64,000 nt of DNA from an uncultured Dorea sp. GTDB lineage: Bacteria; Bacillota; Clostridia; Lachnospirales; Lachnospiraceae. Position numbers and translations under genes: made by a program. How positions within the stretch are numbered: the stretch's first letter is position 1; each line of letters begins with the position of its first letter. Location: NCBI RefSeq assembly GCF_934294775.1, contig NZ_CAKRAH010000008.1:1-64000 (forward strand). Direction: 5' to 3'. Below the pieces are notes generated by a model, which saw only the letters and a list, made by a program, of their open reading frames with translations, had not been told where the DNA came from and made no database searches. Positions 24,597 to 34,142 of this stretch are shown here, piece by piece.

Positions 24597-25925
24597 ATGA
24601 GTAAACCAGTAGTTGCTATTGTGGGAAGACCAAATGTTGGAAAGTCTACCCTTTTTAATGTACTGGCGGGAGAGATGATTTCTATCGTCAAAGATACGCC
24701 TGGAGTAACAAGAGACCGTATCTATGCTGATGTTACATGGCTGGATAAAGAATTTACAATGATTGATACAGGTGGTATCGAGCCGGAGAGTAAGGATATT
24801 ATTCTGTCTCAGATGAGAGAACAGGCGCAGATCGCGATTGATACAGCTGATGTAATCATATTTATCACAGATGTAAGACAGGGACTTGTAGATGCAGATT
24901 CCAAAGTGGCAGACATGCTCCGCCGGTCAGGTAAGCCGGTAGTGCTTGCTGTTAACAAGGTTGACAGTTTTAATAAGTTTATGCCGGATGTATATGAATT
25001 TTACAATCTTGGAATCGGAGATCCGATACCGGTATCTGCGGCTTCAAGACTTGGTATTGGTGATCTGTTAGATGCTGTGATCGCACATTTTCCTGAACAT
25101 GAAGCAGAGGAAAAAGAAGATGAACGTCCAAGAGTAGCAATCGTTGGAAAGCCAAATGTTGGAAAATCATCGATTATCAATAAGCTGGTAGGAAAGCAGA
25201 GAGTTATCGTATCTGACATTGCAGGAACAACAAGAGATGCAATCGATACAAATGTAAAATATAACGGAAAAGACTACGTATTTATTGATACAGCCGGTCT
25301 TAGAAGAAAAAGTAAGATCAAAGAAGAACTGGAAAGATACAGTATCATCCGTACTGTTACCGCAGTGGAACGTGCAGATGTTGTGCTGGTCGTAATTGAT
25401 GCGACAGAGGGTGTTACAGAACAGGATGCCAAGATTGCGGGTATTGCACATGAAAGAGGAAAAGGCATCATCATCGTAGTGAACAAATGGGATGCGATCG
25501 AGAAAAATGATAAAACAATGCGGGAGTATGAAAATAACGTCCGCCGTGTCCTTTCGTTTATGCCATATGCGGAAATCATGTATGTATCTGCAGAGACAGG
25601 ACAGCGCCTGAATAAACTTTACGATATGATCGATATGGTAATCGAAAACCAGACACTTCGTGTAGCCACAGGTGTACTGAATGAGATCATGACAGAGGCC
25701 GTTGCAATGCAGCAGCCACCTTCAGACAAAGGAAAGAGACTGAAACTGTATTATATCACACAGGTAGCGGTTAAACCGCCATCATTTGTAATCTTTGTAA
25801 ATGATAAAGAACTGATGCACTTTTCTTATACCAGATATCTGGAAAACAAGATTCGTGAAGCTTTTGGATTCCGTGGTACTGCTTTGAAATTCTTCATCAG
25901 GGAAAGAAAGGACAAGGATCAGTAA
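24597..25925 (+). CDS. der: Ribosome biogenesis GTPase Der (EngA)
   Basis: Essential tandem GTPase for 50S subunit maturation. Start set at 24597 (MSKPVVAIVGRPNVGKSTLF) because GAGGAG is seven bases upstream; the ATG at 24591 abuts it. The 442 residues hold two G domains: the first with GRPNVGKST and DTGG, the second with GKPNVGKSS near residue 182, DTAGLRRKSK and NKWD. A C-terminal KH-like domain follows. It is first in the der-plsY-gpsA operon, a conserved Firmicute arrangement. Confidence 0.97.
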   Translation: MSKPVVAIVGRPNVGKSTLFNVLAGEMISIVKDTPGVTRDRIYADVTWLDKEFTMIDTGGIEPESKDIILSQMREQAQIAIDTADVIIFITDVRQGLVDADSKVADMLRRSGKPVVLAVNKVDSFNKFMPDVYEFYNLGIGDPIPVSAASRLGIGDLLDAVIAHFPEHEAEEKEDERPRVAIVGKPNVGKSSIINKLVGKQRVIVSDIAGTTRDAIDTNVKYNGKDYVFIDTAGLRRKSKIKEELERYSIIRTVTAVERADVVLVVIDATEGVTEQDAKIAGIAHERGKGIIIVVNKWDAIEKNDKTMREYENNVRRVLSFMPYAEIMYVSAETGQRLNKLYDMIDMVIENQTLRVATGVLNEIMTEAVAMQQPPSDKGKRLKLYYITQVAVKPPSFVIFVNDKELMHFSYTRYLENKIREAFGFRGTALKFFIRERKDKDQ

Positions 25926-25927
25926 TC

Positions 25928-26596
25928 ATGGAACGTTTGATATGTGTACTTGTCGGATATGTATTTGGTCTGATTCAGACGGGATATATATACGGGAAAA
26001 AGAATGGCGTTGACTTGAGAAAAAAAGGCAGTGGAAATGCAGGAACGACGAATGCACTTCGTACCATGGGATGGAAAGCCGGAGCAATTACATTACTTGG
26101 AGACTGCTTCAAATGTGTTGCAGCGGTTGTTGTTGTACATCTGATCTATGGAAAGACACATACAGATATGATGCCGCTGCTTTCCATGTATGCAGGAATG
26201 GGCGCAGTTCTTGGACATAATTATCCGTTTTATCTGAAATTTAAGGGTGGAAAGGGAATCGCTGCAACGGCAGGTCTGATCATCAGTACAACTAATATAT
26301 GGATTGTATTGATCTGTCTTGCAGCATTTATCGCGATTGTTGCAGCAACAAGATTTGTATCGCTTGGATCGATGGCAGTTGTTACAATCTATCTGATCAG
26401 TGTGATCGTATATGGACAGATGGGTGGATTCCATGTGGAAAATGCAGCATATCTGCATGAGATGTATGGAGTAGCAGCATTCTTAATGATACTTGCATTC
26501 TGGAGACACAGAGCAAATATTAAAAGACTGTTAAGTGGTACTGAGAATAAGATCAGTGTCGGAGGAAAGAACAAAGAACAGTCAGAAAAAGTATAG
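25928..26596 (+). CDS. plsY: Acyl-phosphate:glycerol-3-phosphate acyltransferase PlsY
   Basis: Integral membrane enzyme that makes lysophosphatidate from acyl phosphate and glycerol 3-phosphate. The 222 residues show PlsY motifs KKGSGNAGTTNALRTMGWKAG near residue 33 and GHNYPFYLKFKGGKGIAATAG near residue 97, with several hydrophobic helices. The tail is somewhat longer than usual. It starts two bases after der and feeds the same pathway as gpsA downstream. Confidence 0.95.
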   Translation: MERLICVLVGYVFGLIQTGYIYGKKNGVDLRKKGSGNAGTTNALRTMGWKAGAITLLGDCFKCVAAVVVVHLIYGKTHTDMMPLLSMYAGMGAVLGHNYPFYLKFKGGKGIAATAGLIISTTNIWIVLICLAAFIAIVAATRFVSLGSMAVVTIYLISVIVYGQMGGFHVENAAYLHEMYGVAAFLMILAFWRHRANIKRLLSGTENKISVGGKNKEQSEKV

Positions 26597-26616
26597 ATAC
26601 AGAAAGGATAGGTCTT

Positions 26617-27633
26617 ATGGCAAAAGTTAGTGTGATCGGAGCCGGAAGCTGGGGAACAGCCTTGGCACTGCTTTTAAATAAAAATGGACATGAGGTGACT
26701 GTCTGGTCATATCAGGAAGAAGAAGTACGGGAACTGAGTGAAAAAAGAGAACACGTTACGAAACTTCCGGGAGTAAAGATTCCGGAAGAGATCGGATTCA
26801 CCGCAGATATTAAGGGCGCAGTGCAGGGAAAAGATGTTGTGGTACTGGCGGTTCCGTCTATCCATGTAAGAAGTACTGCGAGAATGATCAGTCCTTATGC
26901 AATAAAGGATCAGAAGTTTGTAGATGTAGCAAAGGGAATCGAAGAAGATACTCTTATGACGTTGTCACAGCAGATTGAAGAAGAAATCCCACAGGCAGAT
27001 GTAGCAGTTCTTTCCGGACCTAGCCATGCCGAAGAGGTAGGAAGAGGACTCCCGACAACAGTCTGTATAGGAGCAAGAACAGAAGAGACAGCGAGATATC
27101 TGCAGGAATTATTCATGAATGAAGTATTCAGAGTCTATATTAGTCCGGATATACTGGGAATAGAGCTGGGTGGTTCGCTTAAGAATGTCATAGCACTGGC
27201 AGCAGGTATCGCAGATGGTATGGGATACGGAGATAACACGAAAGCCGCGCTTATCACACGGGGGATTGCAGAAATATCACGCCTGGGTGTAAAAATGGGC
27301 GGGGCAGCTGAAACATTTGGCGGGCTCGCAGGTATTGGCGACCTGATCGTTACGTGTGCAAGTGTACACAGCCGTAACCGTAAGGCTGGCTATCTGATGG
27401 GACAGGGCAAGACTATGCAGGAAGCCATGGATGAAGTACAGATGGTCGTAGAAGGTGTATATTCGGCAAAAGCGGCGGCAAAGCTTGGACTGAAATACGG
27501 CGTGTCTCTGCCAATCATAGAAGAAGTGAATAAAGTCCTGTTCGAGAATAAAAATCCAAAAGATGCGGTAAATGAACTGATGCTCAGAGGTGGAAAAGCA
27601 GAACATACAGCACTTCCGTGGCAGAAGAATTAA
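26617..27633 (+). CDS. gpsA: Glycerol-3-phosphate dehydrogenase (NAD(P)+) GpsA
   Basis: Makes sn-glycerol 3-phosphate for PlsY and phospholipid synthesis. The 338 residues start with the Rossmann motif GAGSWGTALALLLNKNGHEV. SGPSHAEEV near residue 132 and the catalytic Lys region ELGGSLKNVIALAAGIADGMGYGDNTKAALITRG near 185-220 are diagnostic. It lies 20 bp after plsY and ends the operon at a strong terminator. Confidence 0.97.
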   Translation: MAKVSVIGAGSWGTALALLLNKNGHEVTVWSYQEEEVRELSEKREHVTKLPGVKIPEEIGFTADIKGAVQGKDVVVLAVPSIHVRSTARMISPYAIKDQKFVDVAKGIEEDTLMTLSQQIEEEIPQADVAVLSGPSHAEEVGRGLPTTVCIGARTEETARYLQELFMNEVFRVYISPDILGIELGGSLKNVIALAAGIADGMGYGDNTKAALITRGIAEISRLGVKMGGAAETFGGLAGIGDLIVTCASVHSRNRKAGYLMGQGKTMQEAMDEVQMVVEGVYSAKAAAKLGLKYGVSLPIIEEVNKVLFENKNPKDAVNELMLRGGKAEHTALPWQKN

Positions 27634-27712
27634 ATATAGAATTTTTGCCAAATTCCCAGAGCGTTTTTAGCCACCCTCTAATACAAGGGATGAAAGATAA
27701 AAAGAAAACAAT

Positions 27713-27757
27713 AAAAATAACAGAGTTGAATTTAATTTCAACTCTGTTATTTTTTTA
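27713..27757. terminator. Bidirectional terminator between gpsA and the LysR gene
   Basis: AATAACAGAGTTGAA (27717-27731) pairs with TTCAACTCTGTTATT, ending near 27752, around a small loop. A T7 tract follows on the plus strand and an A-run upstream becomes U-rich on the minus strand. Confidence 0.92.
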
Positions 27758-27831
27758 TCGTTTTGTCTCAGTTAAAGCATACCTGATATCCGATAAAAGT
27801 TTTTTGTAAAATCTTCCGTGAATACAGATGC

Positions 27832-28719
27832 CTACAGGTTTGCGTGATCCATAACATATTTCTTGAAATCCATAATAGCCGGAGCCTGGTAAACATTCTT
27901 AAGTGTTGCCATGTAAAACAGTCTTTCCCAGGACGGTTTTTCAATCTCGATGATAGAAACCGGCATATAGGAAAGAACCGGCATTTTTGGAACTACAGCA
28001 ATACCGAAACCGGCACCAACCAGTCCGGCAACCCCCTGATCCTCCTCCATGGAGTAGGCAATCTGAGGGTATCCCCCACATTTTTTAAATAATTTGTCAA
28101 TGACGTGTCGGAGTCCACTACGCTTTGAAAAGGCAATGTGTGGATAAGCAAGTGTATCCTTCAAGTCTATCGAACTGCGTCCTTCCAGAGGATGTCCTTT
28201 TGGGACGATCAGTACCAGCTCCTGTTTTGCAACAGGAACAAAATCGATCAGAGGCTCATTGTCCATCATAGAGCAGAAAGCAATGTCATATTTTCTGTCT
28301 TTTAATCCCTGGATCATATCAGAAGTAAGCCCTGTGGAACTATGAAAATAAAAATCAATTTTTTTGTCTGGCGTAGAATCCAGAAAGCCTTTTACAAAAT
28401 TCGGAACAATAGAGCTGCTGACGGCTCTTAGTTCGACGATATCAATGCGACCTTCCCCACGACCTGTCATCTGTAGTTTGTTAACACTGGAATCAATCAT
28501 ATCCAGAGCCTGTTCGACATCTATAAGAAATGCCTGCCCGCATTTTGTAAGGGCTACGTTCCGCCCTTCTTTTTCAAAAAGCTTAACCCCCAGTTCTTTT
28601 TCGAGTGATGCAATTGCATGACTCAGACTTGGCTGAGTGATGGCTAGAATCTCTGCGGCTTTTGTGTAATGCTCCAGATGGGCCAGTGTGGCAAAATATC
28701 TTAGATGATACAGATTCAT
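27832..28719 (-). CDS. LysR-type regulator of the quinate/shikimate locus (QuiR-like)
   Basis: A 295-residue LysR-type transcription factor. The N-terminal winged helix-turn-helix is complete (MNLYHLRYFATLAHLEHYT, KAAEILAITQPSLSHAIASLEKELG, LFEKEGRNVALTKCG), followed by a periplasmic-binding-like effector domain (about 90-295). It is transcribed divergently from the dehydratase-like gene at 28940. A T-N11-A palindrome (28796-28810) lies between them, and matching sites occur before two more units of the locus. By context and analogy with Listeria QuiR, a shikimate-responsive LysR protein, the effector is probably shikimate or quinate; that is inference. Confidence 0.85.
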   Translation of the reverse strand: MNLYHLRYFATLAHLEHYTKAAEILAITQPSLSHAIASLEKELGVKLFEKEGRNVALTKCGQAFLIDVEQALDMIDSSVNKLQMTGRGEGRIDIVELRAVSSSIVPNFVKGFLDSTPDKKIDFYFHSSTGLTSDMIQGLKDRKYDIAFCSMMDNEPLIDFVPVAKQELVLIVPKGHPLEGRSSIDLKDTLAYPHIAFSKRSGLRHVIDKLFKKCGGYPQIAYSMEEDQGVAGLVGAGFGIAVVPKMPVLSYMPVSIIEIEKPSWERLFYMATLKNVYQAPAIMDFKKYVMDHANL

Positions 28720-28795
28720 AAAGCCGGCCCCCTTTCTTTCGTTATTGTTATGATATATGCATTATCTTAGCATGAACTGAGCACAAAAACAACCT

Positions 28796-28810
28796 ATGAA
28801 TAAAATCTAT
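28796..28810 (+). promoter_or_regulatory. LysR-type box 1
   Basis: ATGAATAAAATCTAT, a T-N11-A site. It matches 13 of 15 positions of the perfect palindrome at 34275-34289 (compared with that site's minus strand). It is centred about 65 bp before the start predicted from the promoter at 28833-28861, the classical position for a LysR recognition site. CTATGAAT is directly repeated across it. Confidence 0.65.
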
Positions 28811-28832
28811 GAATTTTGACAAAACTATTAAT

Positions 28833-28861
28833 TTGTTTTTTATTTAACAAGGATATATAAT
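28833..28861 (+). promoter_or_regulatory. Predicted promoter of the dehydratase-OYE-dehydrogenase-MFS unit
   Basis: TTGTTT (28833-28838) and an exact TATAAT (28856-28861) are 17 bp apart. The weak -35 fits activator dependence. Another TTGACA lies at 28816 without a good -10. Confidence 0.6.
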
Positions 28862-28939
28862 CAAACCATAGCAAATATTACTAGATTGAACAACAAGAAA
28901 AAAGGGAAAATGTTCAATTTTAACAATGGAGGTAGAATT

Positions 28940-29776
28940 ATGTCAAAAAAGAATCCAATCACAGTAAGCTCATGGACACTTGGAGATCAGTGCAAATTTG
29001 AAGATCGTGTTATCGCTGCAAAAGAAGCAGGATACGAAGGAATCGGTCTTCGTGCAGAGACTTATGTTGATGCATTGAATGAAGGACTTCATGATGAAGA
29101 CATTCTTGCAATTCTTGACAAACATGACATGAAAGTAACAGAAGTTGAGTACATCGTTCAGTGGTGTGAAGAGCATCGTTCATACGAGCAGAAATACAAA
29201 GAGCAGATGTGCTTCCATATGTGTGAACTCTTTGGAGTTGGTCACATCAACTGTGGACTGATGGAAAACTATTCAGTTGAGTATACAGCTCAGAAATTAA
29301 AAGAACTTTGCCAGAGAGCTGGAAAATACATCATCGGTGTTGAACCAATGCCGTACAGTGGTATTCCAAACCTTCAGAAAGGCTGGGAAGTTGTAAAAGC
29401 TTCTGGATGTGAAAATGCAATGCTTATCCTTGATACATGGCACTGGGTAAGAGCTAATCAGCCATACGACATCCTTACACCAGAAATCGCTAAGAAAGTT
29501 ATTTCTATCCAGATCAATGATGCTTATGAGAGACCATATGCAGATTCAATCTTAAGAGATGAGTCAATGCATGATCGTCTTGCACCTGGAACAGGAGCAA
29601 AAGATACAGCTGGATTCGTTAAAATGATCAAAGACGCTGGAATTGATCCAAAGGTAATCGGTGTAGAAGTAATTTCTGATGAAATCCTTGGAAGAGGAAT
29701 CAACGAAGCAGCAGCTTATACATATGAAAATACAGAGAAAGTATTAAAAGAAGCCTGGCCAGAAATGGTTGACTAA
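28940..29776 (+). CDS. TIM-barrel protein, probable 3-dehydroshikimate dehydratase (QuiC1-like)
   Basis: Xylose-isomerase-like TIM barrel of the sugar phosphate isomerase/epimerase superfamily. Start set at 28940 (GGAGG ten bases upstream), giving 278 residues; the in-frame ATG at 28886 adds a low-complexity leader. Putative metal and substrate residues lie in GVEPMPYSG near residue 133, LILDTWHWVR near 162, IQINDAYERP near 190 and IGVEVISDE near 243, the pattern of bacterial 3-dehydroshikimate dehydratases (AsbF/QuiC1). That enzyme yields protocatechuate. Neighbouring dehydrogenases and a dehydroquinate dehydratase support the call. An epimerase on another substrate remains possible. Confidence 0.7.
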   Translation: MSKKNPITVSSWTLGDQCKFEDRVIAAKEAGYEGIGLRAETYVDALNEGLHDEDILAILDKHDMKVTEVEYIVQWCEEHRSYEQKYKEQMCFHMCELFGVGHINCGLMENYSVEYTAQKLKELCQRAGKYIIGVEPMPYSGIPNLQKGWEVVKASGCENAMLILDTWHWVRANQPYDILTPEIAKKVISIQINDAYERPYADSILRDESMHDRLAPGTGAKDTAGFVKMIKDAGIDPKVIGVEVISDEILGRGINEAAAYTYENTEKVLKEAWPEMVD

Positions 29777-29846
29777 TTTTAATCACTGATTCATTTCAGA
29801 CAAGATAAGAAAACACATTTGTTTAAAAGAGAGAGGTAAAAAAATA

Positions 29847-31817
29847 ATGAAGTTCAAACATATGTTTTCTCCGATTCAGATCGGACCAATGACAGTAAAG
29901 AACCGTTTCGTAGTACCACCAATGGGTAATAACTTTGCAAACACAGATGGAACATGGAGCGACGAGTCAGTTGCATATTACAGCGAACGTGCAAAAGGTC
30001 AGTTCGGACTGATCACAATCGAAGCAACAGTAGTTCACAAAGGTGCAAAGGGTGGTCCAAGAAAACCTTGTCTGTATGATGACAACAGCATCGAGAGTCT
30101 GAAAAAGATTACCGATGCCTGTCATGCAGAAGGTGCTAAGATTTCTATCCAGCTTCAGAATGCAGGACCGGAAGGAAATGCAAAAAATGCAGGAACACCA
30201 ATCCAGGCAGCTACTTCAATTGCATCAGCTGATGGAAGAGATATTCCGGAAGCAGTTCCTACAGAGCAGGTATATGAGCTCATTAAGGGATATGGAGATG
30301 CAGCAGTCCGCGCAATGAAGGGCGGGGCTGATGCAGTAGAAATTCACATGGCACATGGTTATCTTGTGAATTCTTTCATGTCACCAAGAACGAACAAACG
30401 TGTAGATGAGTTTGGCGGAAGCTTCGAAAACAGAATGAGATTTTCCCGTCTGATCATTGAAGAAGTAAAGAAGAGAACAGAAGGTAAAATTGCAGTTCTT
30501 GCACGTATCAACAGTACAGAAGATATGTTTGGCGGTCTGGACAACCACGATATGTGTGCAATTGCTTCTTATCTTGAAGACTGCGGAATCGACGGACTTC
30601 ACGTATCACGTGCAGTACATCTGAAGGACGAGTATATGTGGGCTCCGACAGGAATTCATGGCGGATTCTCAGCAGAGCTTGTAGCAAATATCAAAAATTG
30701 TGTATCTGTTCCGGTAATCACAGTCGGACGTTACACAGAGCCACAGTTCGCAGAACAGATGGTGAAACTTGGAAAAGCGGATCTGGTAGCATTTGGACGT
30801 CAGTCACTGGCTGATCCTCATACTCCGGAAAAAGCGCAGGAAGAGAGACTGGAAGATATGACACCTTGTATCGCATGTCTGCAGGGATGTGTTGCCAACA
30901 TGTATGCTGGTAAACCACTTTGCTGTCTGGTAAACCCGGTACTTGGACGTGAGGTTGAGGGACTTCCAAAAGCCGAAAAGGCAAAGAAAGTATACGTTAT
31001 CGGTGGTGGTGTAGCAGGTATGTGTGCTGCATTCACAGCTAAGAGACGTGGACATGATGTAACATTATTTGAAGCAACAGACAAACTCGGTGGTAACATG
31101 AGACTGGCTGCTTACCCACCAGGAAAAGGTGACATCACAGGTATGATCAGAAGCTACATCGTTAAATGCGAAAAAGCTGGCGTGAATATCAAAATGAACA
31201 CAAAAGTAACAGCTCAGATGTTAAAAGAAGATACACCGGATGCAGTTATCCTTGCAACAGGATCAGAGACATTAGTCCTTCCATTTATCAAAGGTATTCA
31301 TAATCCTGACATCGTATATGGTGTTGACTGCCTGGAAGGAACACGTCCGGTAGGACACAAAGTCTTAGTTGTTGGTGGTGGTATGGTAGGTGCCGAGACA
31401 GCAGACTTCCTCGCTGAACAGGGACATGAAGTATCTGTTATCGAGATGAGAGATGCAATCGGACCAGATGTAATCCACGAGCACCGTATCTTCCTTATGG
31501 AAGCATTTGAAAAATACGGAATCGAGCAGATTACAAGTGCTGCTGTATCTGAGATCTTCTCGGACGGAGTAAGCTACAAGAATGCAGCTGATAAGTCTGA
31601 TGAAACAATTTACGAAGCAAGAGGATTCGATACAGTTGTTCTTTCTATGGGATTCAGTTCCCGCTATACACACCGCGATGGTCAGAATGTTGTATATGAC
31701 TTCGCAGATGAATTAAAGGACATCGTTCCAGAAGTTCATGTAGTAGGTGATGCGGTAAGAGCACGTCGTGCACTGGATGCTACAAAAGAAGCTTACGATG
31801 TTGCATTAAAACTTTAA
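29847..31817 (+). CDS. Old Yellow Enzyme-type NADH:flavin oxidoreductase with [4Fe-4S] and FAD (2-enoate reductase family)
   Basis: A 656-residue ene-reductase. An FMN TIM barrel fills residues 1-335, with the active-site stretch EIHMAHGYLVNSFMSPRTNK near 175. An iron-sulfur cluster motif CIACLQGC then LCCLVNP lies near 342-362. An FAD Rossmann motif VYVIGGGVAGMCAA is near 385 and an NADH motif VLVVGGGMVGAE near 508. The layout matches 2-enoate and 2,4-dienoyl-CoA reductases, which reduce activated C=C bonds. In this operon a cyclohexene carboxylate such as 3-dehydroshikimate or shikimate is a plausible substrate (inference). RBS is AGAGAGG; the gap from the previous gene is 70 bp. Confidence 0.85.
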   Translation: MKFKHMFSPIQIGPMTVKNRFVVPPMGNNFANTDGTWSDESVAYYSERAKGQFGLITIEATVVHKGAKGGPRKPCLYDDNSIESLKKITDACHAEGAKISIQLQNAGPEGNAKNAGTPIQAATSIASADGRDIPEAVPTEQVYELIKGYGDAAVRAMKGGADAVEIHMAHGYLVNSFMSPRTNKRVDEFGGSFENRMRFSRLIIEEVKKRTEGKIAVLARINSTEDMFGGLDNHDMCAIASYLEDCGIDGLHVSRAVHLKDEYMWAPTGIHGGFSAELVANIKNCVSVPVITVGRYTEPQFAEQMVKLGKADLVAFGRQSLADPHTPEKAQEERLEDMTPCIACLQGCVANMYAGKPLCCLVNPVLGREVEGLPKAEKAKKVYVIGGGVAGMCAAFTAKRRGHDVTLFEATDKLGGNMRLAAYPPGKGDITGMIRSYIVKCEKAGVNIKMNTKVTAQMLKEDTPDAVILATGSETLVLPFIKGIHNPDIVYGVDCLEGTRPVGHKVLVVGGGMVGAETADFLAEQGHEVSVIEMRDAIGPDVIHEHRIFLMEAFEKYGIEQITSAAVSEIFSDGVSYKNAADKSDETIYEARGFDTVVLSMGFSSRYTHRDGQNVVYDFADELKDIVPEVHVVGDAVRARRALDATKEAYDVALKL

Positions 31818-31840
31818 TAAGAATTATAAAATGTGTATGT

Positions 31841-31865
31841 AACAGCCCGCATACCACGGGCTGTT
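31841..31865 (+). other. Intra-operon hairpin
   Basis: A nine-base perfect stem, AACAGCCCG/CGGGCTGTT, with a seven-base loop and no T-tract, lies between the OYE and dehydrogenase genes. It probably acts in mRNA processing or stability; it is also possible that it weakens downstream expression. Confidence 0.6.
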
Positions 31866-31940
31866 ATATGTAAAGAGGAATACAAGAGGACCAGATAAAG
31901 GTTTCTCTGTAAATAAAAGAAAACCAGGAGGGTTAAGATC

Positions 31941-32816
31941 ATGGAAAAAAGAATTTCCGGACATACAGGCTTAATGGGATTATTTGGAACACCAGTTGGA
32001 CATTCAGGATCTCCGGCAATGTACAACTTCAGTTTCCAGCATGACGGACTTGATTATGCATATATGGCATTCGATGTAACAGAAGAAGAGATGCCAAAAG
32101 CATTTGAAGCAATCCGTTTATTCAAAATGCGTGGTGGTAACTTTACTATGCCATGTAAGAATATCGCAGCAGAACTGGTAGACAAACTTTCACCGGCAGC
32201 TGAGATTATCGGAGCTTGTAATGTATTCGTTAACGATGACGGAGTGATCACAGGACATATTACAGATGGTGTTGGATTTGTTAAGAATCTGGAGCTCAAC
32301 GGAGTACCTGTAAAAGACAAGAAAGTTGTTGTTCTTGGAGCAGGTGGAGCAGCTACAGCAATTCAGGTTCAGTTAGCATTGGACGGAGCAAAAGAAGTAA
32401 ATATCTTCAATATCAAAGACAAATTCTTTGAAAGAGCAGAAGGAACAAAGGCTAAATTAGCTGAGAAGTGCCCGGATTGTGTTGTTACAGTAGATGATCT
32501 TGATGATAAAGCAAAACTGGAAGAAGCAGTAAAAGCCTGCGATATCCTTGTAAATGCTACAATCATGGGAATGAAGCCACATCAGGATGTAACACTGGTT
32601 GACAAATCATTATTCCGTAAAGATCTGGTAGTTGCAGATACTGTATACAGCCCAGAGAAGACAAAGATGATCCTGGAAGCAGAAGAAGCTGGATGCAAAG
32701 CAATCGGTGGTGTCGGAATGCTTCAGCAGCAGGGAGCAGTAAATTATGGACTGTTCGTTGGAAAAGAAATGCCGCTTGCTGAGTATCAGGAATTTCAGAA
32801 AGCTCAGGCAAAATAA
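31941..32816 (+). CDS. Shikimate/quinate dehydrogenase-like protein (paralogue 1)
   Basis: AroE-fold oxidoreductase of 291 residues. The substrate loop is HSGSPAMYN near residue 21 (usual HSxSP). Catalytic Lys is K73 in MPCKN and catalytic Asp is D109 in GHITDGVG. The nucleotide motif VLGAGGAATA near 135 is followed by IFNIKDKF, lacking the Arg-rich NADP-binding motif of biosynthetic AroE, which suggests NAD. This points to a catabolic quinate or shikimate dehydrogenase. It is only moderately similar to the paralogue at 36778. It lies in the QuiC-like/OYE/MFS operon. Confidence 0.85.
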   Translation: MEKRISGHTGLMGLFGTPVGHSGSPAMYNFSFQHDGLDYAYMAFDVTEEEMPKAFEAIRLFKMRGGNFTMPCKNIAAELVDKLSPAAEIIGACNVFVNDDGVITGHITDGVGFVKNLELNGVPVKDKKVVVLGAGGAATAIQVQLALDGAKEVNIFNIKDKFFERAEGTKAKLAEKCPDCVVTVDDLDDKAKLEEAVKACDILVNATIMGMKPHQDVTLVDKSLFRKDLVVADTVYSPEKTKMILEAEEAGCKAIGGVGMLQQQGAVNYGLFVGKEMPLAEYQEFQKAQAK

Positions 32817-32844
32817 AACAACTTGATAAAAGGAGAATGAGGGA

Positions 32845-34131
32845 ATGAAAGCAAAGAAATATTTATGGTCTATCATTTGCGTATACTTTTGCTATCTGAC
32901 ACATGGTATTCAGGCTATTATTTTAAGCCAGAATAACGTAAATTTCGCAAAACAGTGGGGATTTAATATGTCAGATCCACAGTCAGCAGCATATGCAGCT
33001 GGTCTTGCAGCAGTAAGTACAGCGGTAGCATGGACTGGATTTGGTAAATTTGTCAGTGTATGGATCGGTGGAGAGATCTCTGACCGTGTGGGACGTAAAA
33101 AATTAATGATCGGTGGAGCAGCATTATACATCGTCTGCTTCCTTGGATTCTTACTTACAAAGAGTGCATTAGTTGCATCAGTATGTGGATTCGCATCAGG
33201 AGTTGCAACATCAGGTTTCTGGGATGCATCAGGATATCCTGCAGTACAGGAAGCATATCCGGCAGCACCTGGATCAGCACTGGTAGGAATTAAGTTCTTC
33301 GTTTCACTGTCTGGTATGGTATATCCGCTTCTGGTTGTACATAATGCAAACAGCGGAAACTGGAAACTGAACGTTATGATTCCAGTTGTTATGTCAATTA
33401 TCTGTCTGGTACTTGCAATTATTGCACCATTCGTATATGATGATCAGAAGAAGGCAGCTTCTGGAAATGATGGAAAATCCAAAGATGCCGTACAGGCAGA
33501 GATTGATGCAGCAAAAGCAGCAATGCTTACAAAACCAAGTAAATTCGTAGTATTTCTGGTAATGTTTTATGCATTCCTTTGCATGGCAATCATGTATGGA
33601 GCTCAGCAGTATACGAAAGCATTCGGATTATCTGTATGTGGACTTTCTGAGATGCAGGCAGCAGGTATGACTTCTATCTATACAATCGGTTCTATCTGTG
33701 CTGTACTTTTCTGGGCATTCATGATGGCTAAGTTAAAATGGAGCCCGCTGAAGGTTGTCCTGATTGATTCTATCTGTACAGCAGTTGCACTTGCAGGTGT
33801 ACTGTTTATCCATCAGGTAGCAATCATCTATGTAGCAATTGCTATGTTAGGATTCTTCGCAGCAGGTGGTGCTCTTCAGACAGGTCTTGCAGTGGTTCAG
33901 TTATTTAACCCGGGACCAAAAGGAAGAAACACAGGTATTTATTACACATTCATGGGCGCAGCAAGCTACCTGATCCCAGTTGTAGCTGCTCAGCTTACAA
34001 AAGCATCAGGTGAGGCTAATGCAGTATATAGCCTGATGATCATGTTATTGGTATTTGCAATCCTTGCTATTTTAAGTTCCCTCTACTTAGTAGCACAGCA
34101 CAAAAAGATTTTCGGAAAGAGTGCATTATAA
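32845..34131 (+). CDS. MFS transporter, probable quinate/shikimate uptake
   Basis: Major facilitator protein of 428 residues with about twelve hydrophobic segments. Motif A is seen as GGEISDRVGRKKLMIGG between helices 2 and 3. A hydrophilic central loop (DDQKKAASGNDGKSKDAVQAE) separates the halves. It is the last gene of the locus's first operon, 28 bp after the dehydrogenase, followed by a terminator. Import of quinate, shikimate or a related hydroaromatic acid is inferred from context only. Confidence 0.8.
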   Translation: MKAKKYLWSIICVYFCYLTHGIQAIILSQNNVNFAKQWGFNMSDPQSAAYAAGLAAVSTAVAWTGFGKFVSVWIGGEISDRVGRKKLMIGGAALYIVCFLGFLLTKSALVASVCGFASGVATSGFWDASGYPAVQEAYPAAPGSALVGIKFFVSLSGMVYPLLVVHNANSGNWKLNVMIPVVMSIICLVLAIIAPFVYDDQKKAASGNDGKSKDAVQAEIDAAKAAMLTKPSKFVVFLVMFYAFLCMAIMYGAQQYTKAFGLSVCGLSEMQAAGMTSIYTIGSICAVLFWAFMMAKLKWSPLKVVLIDSICTAVALAGVLFIHQVAIIYVAIAMLGFFAAGGALQTGLAVVQLFNPGPKGRNTGIYYTFMGAASYLIPVVAAQLTKASGEANAVYSLMIMLLVFAILAILSSLYLVAQHKKIFGKSAL

Positions 34132-34142
34132 TTAAATGATTG

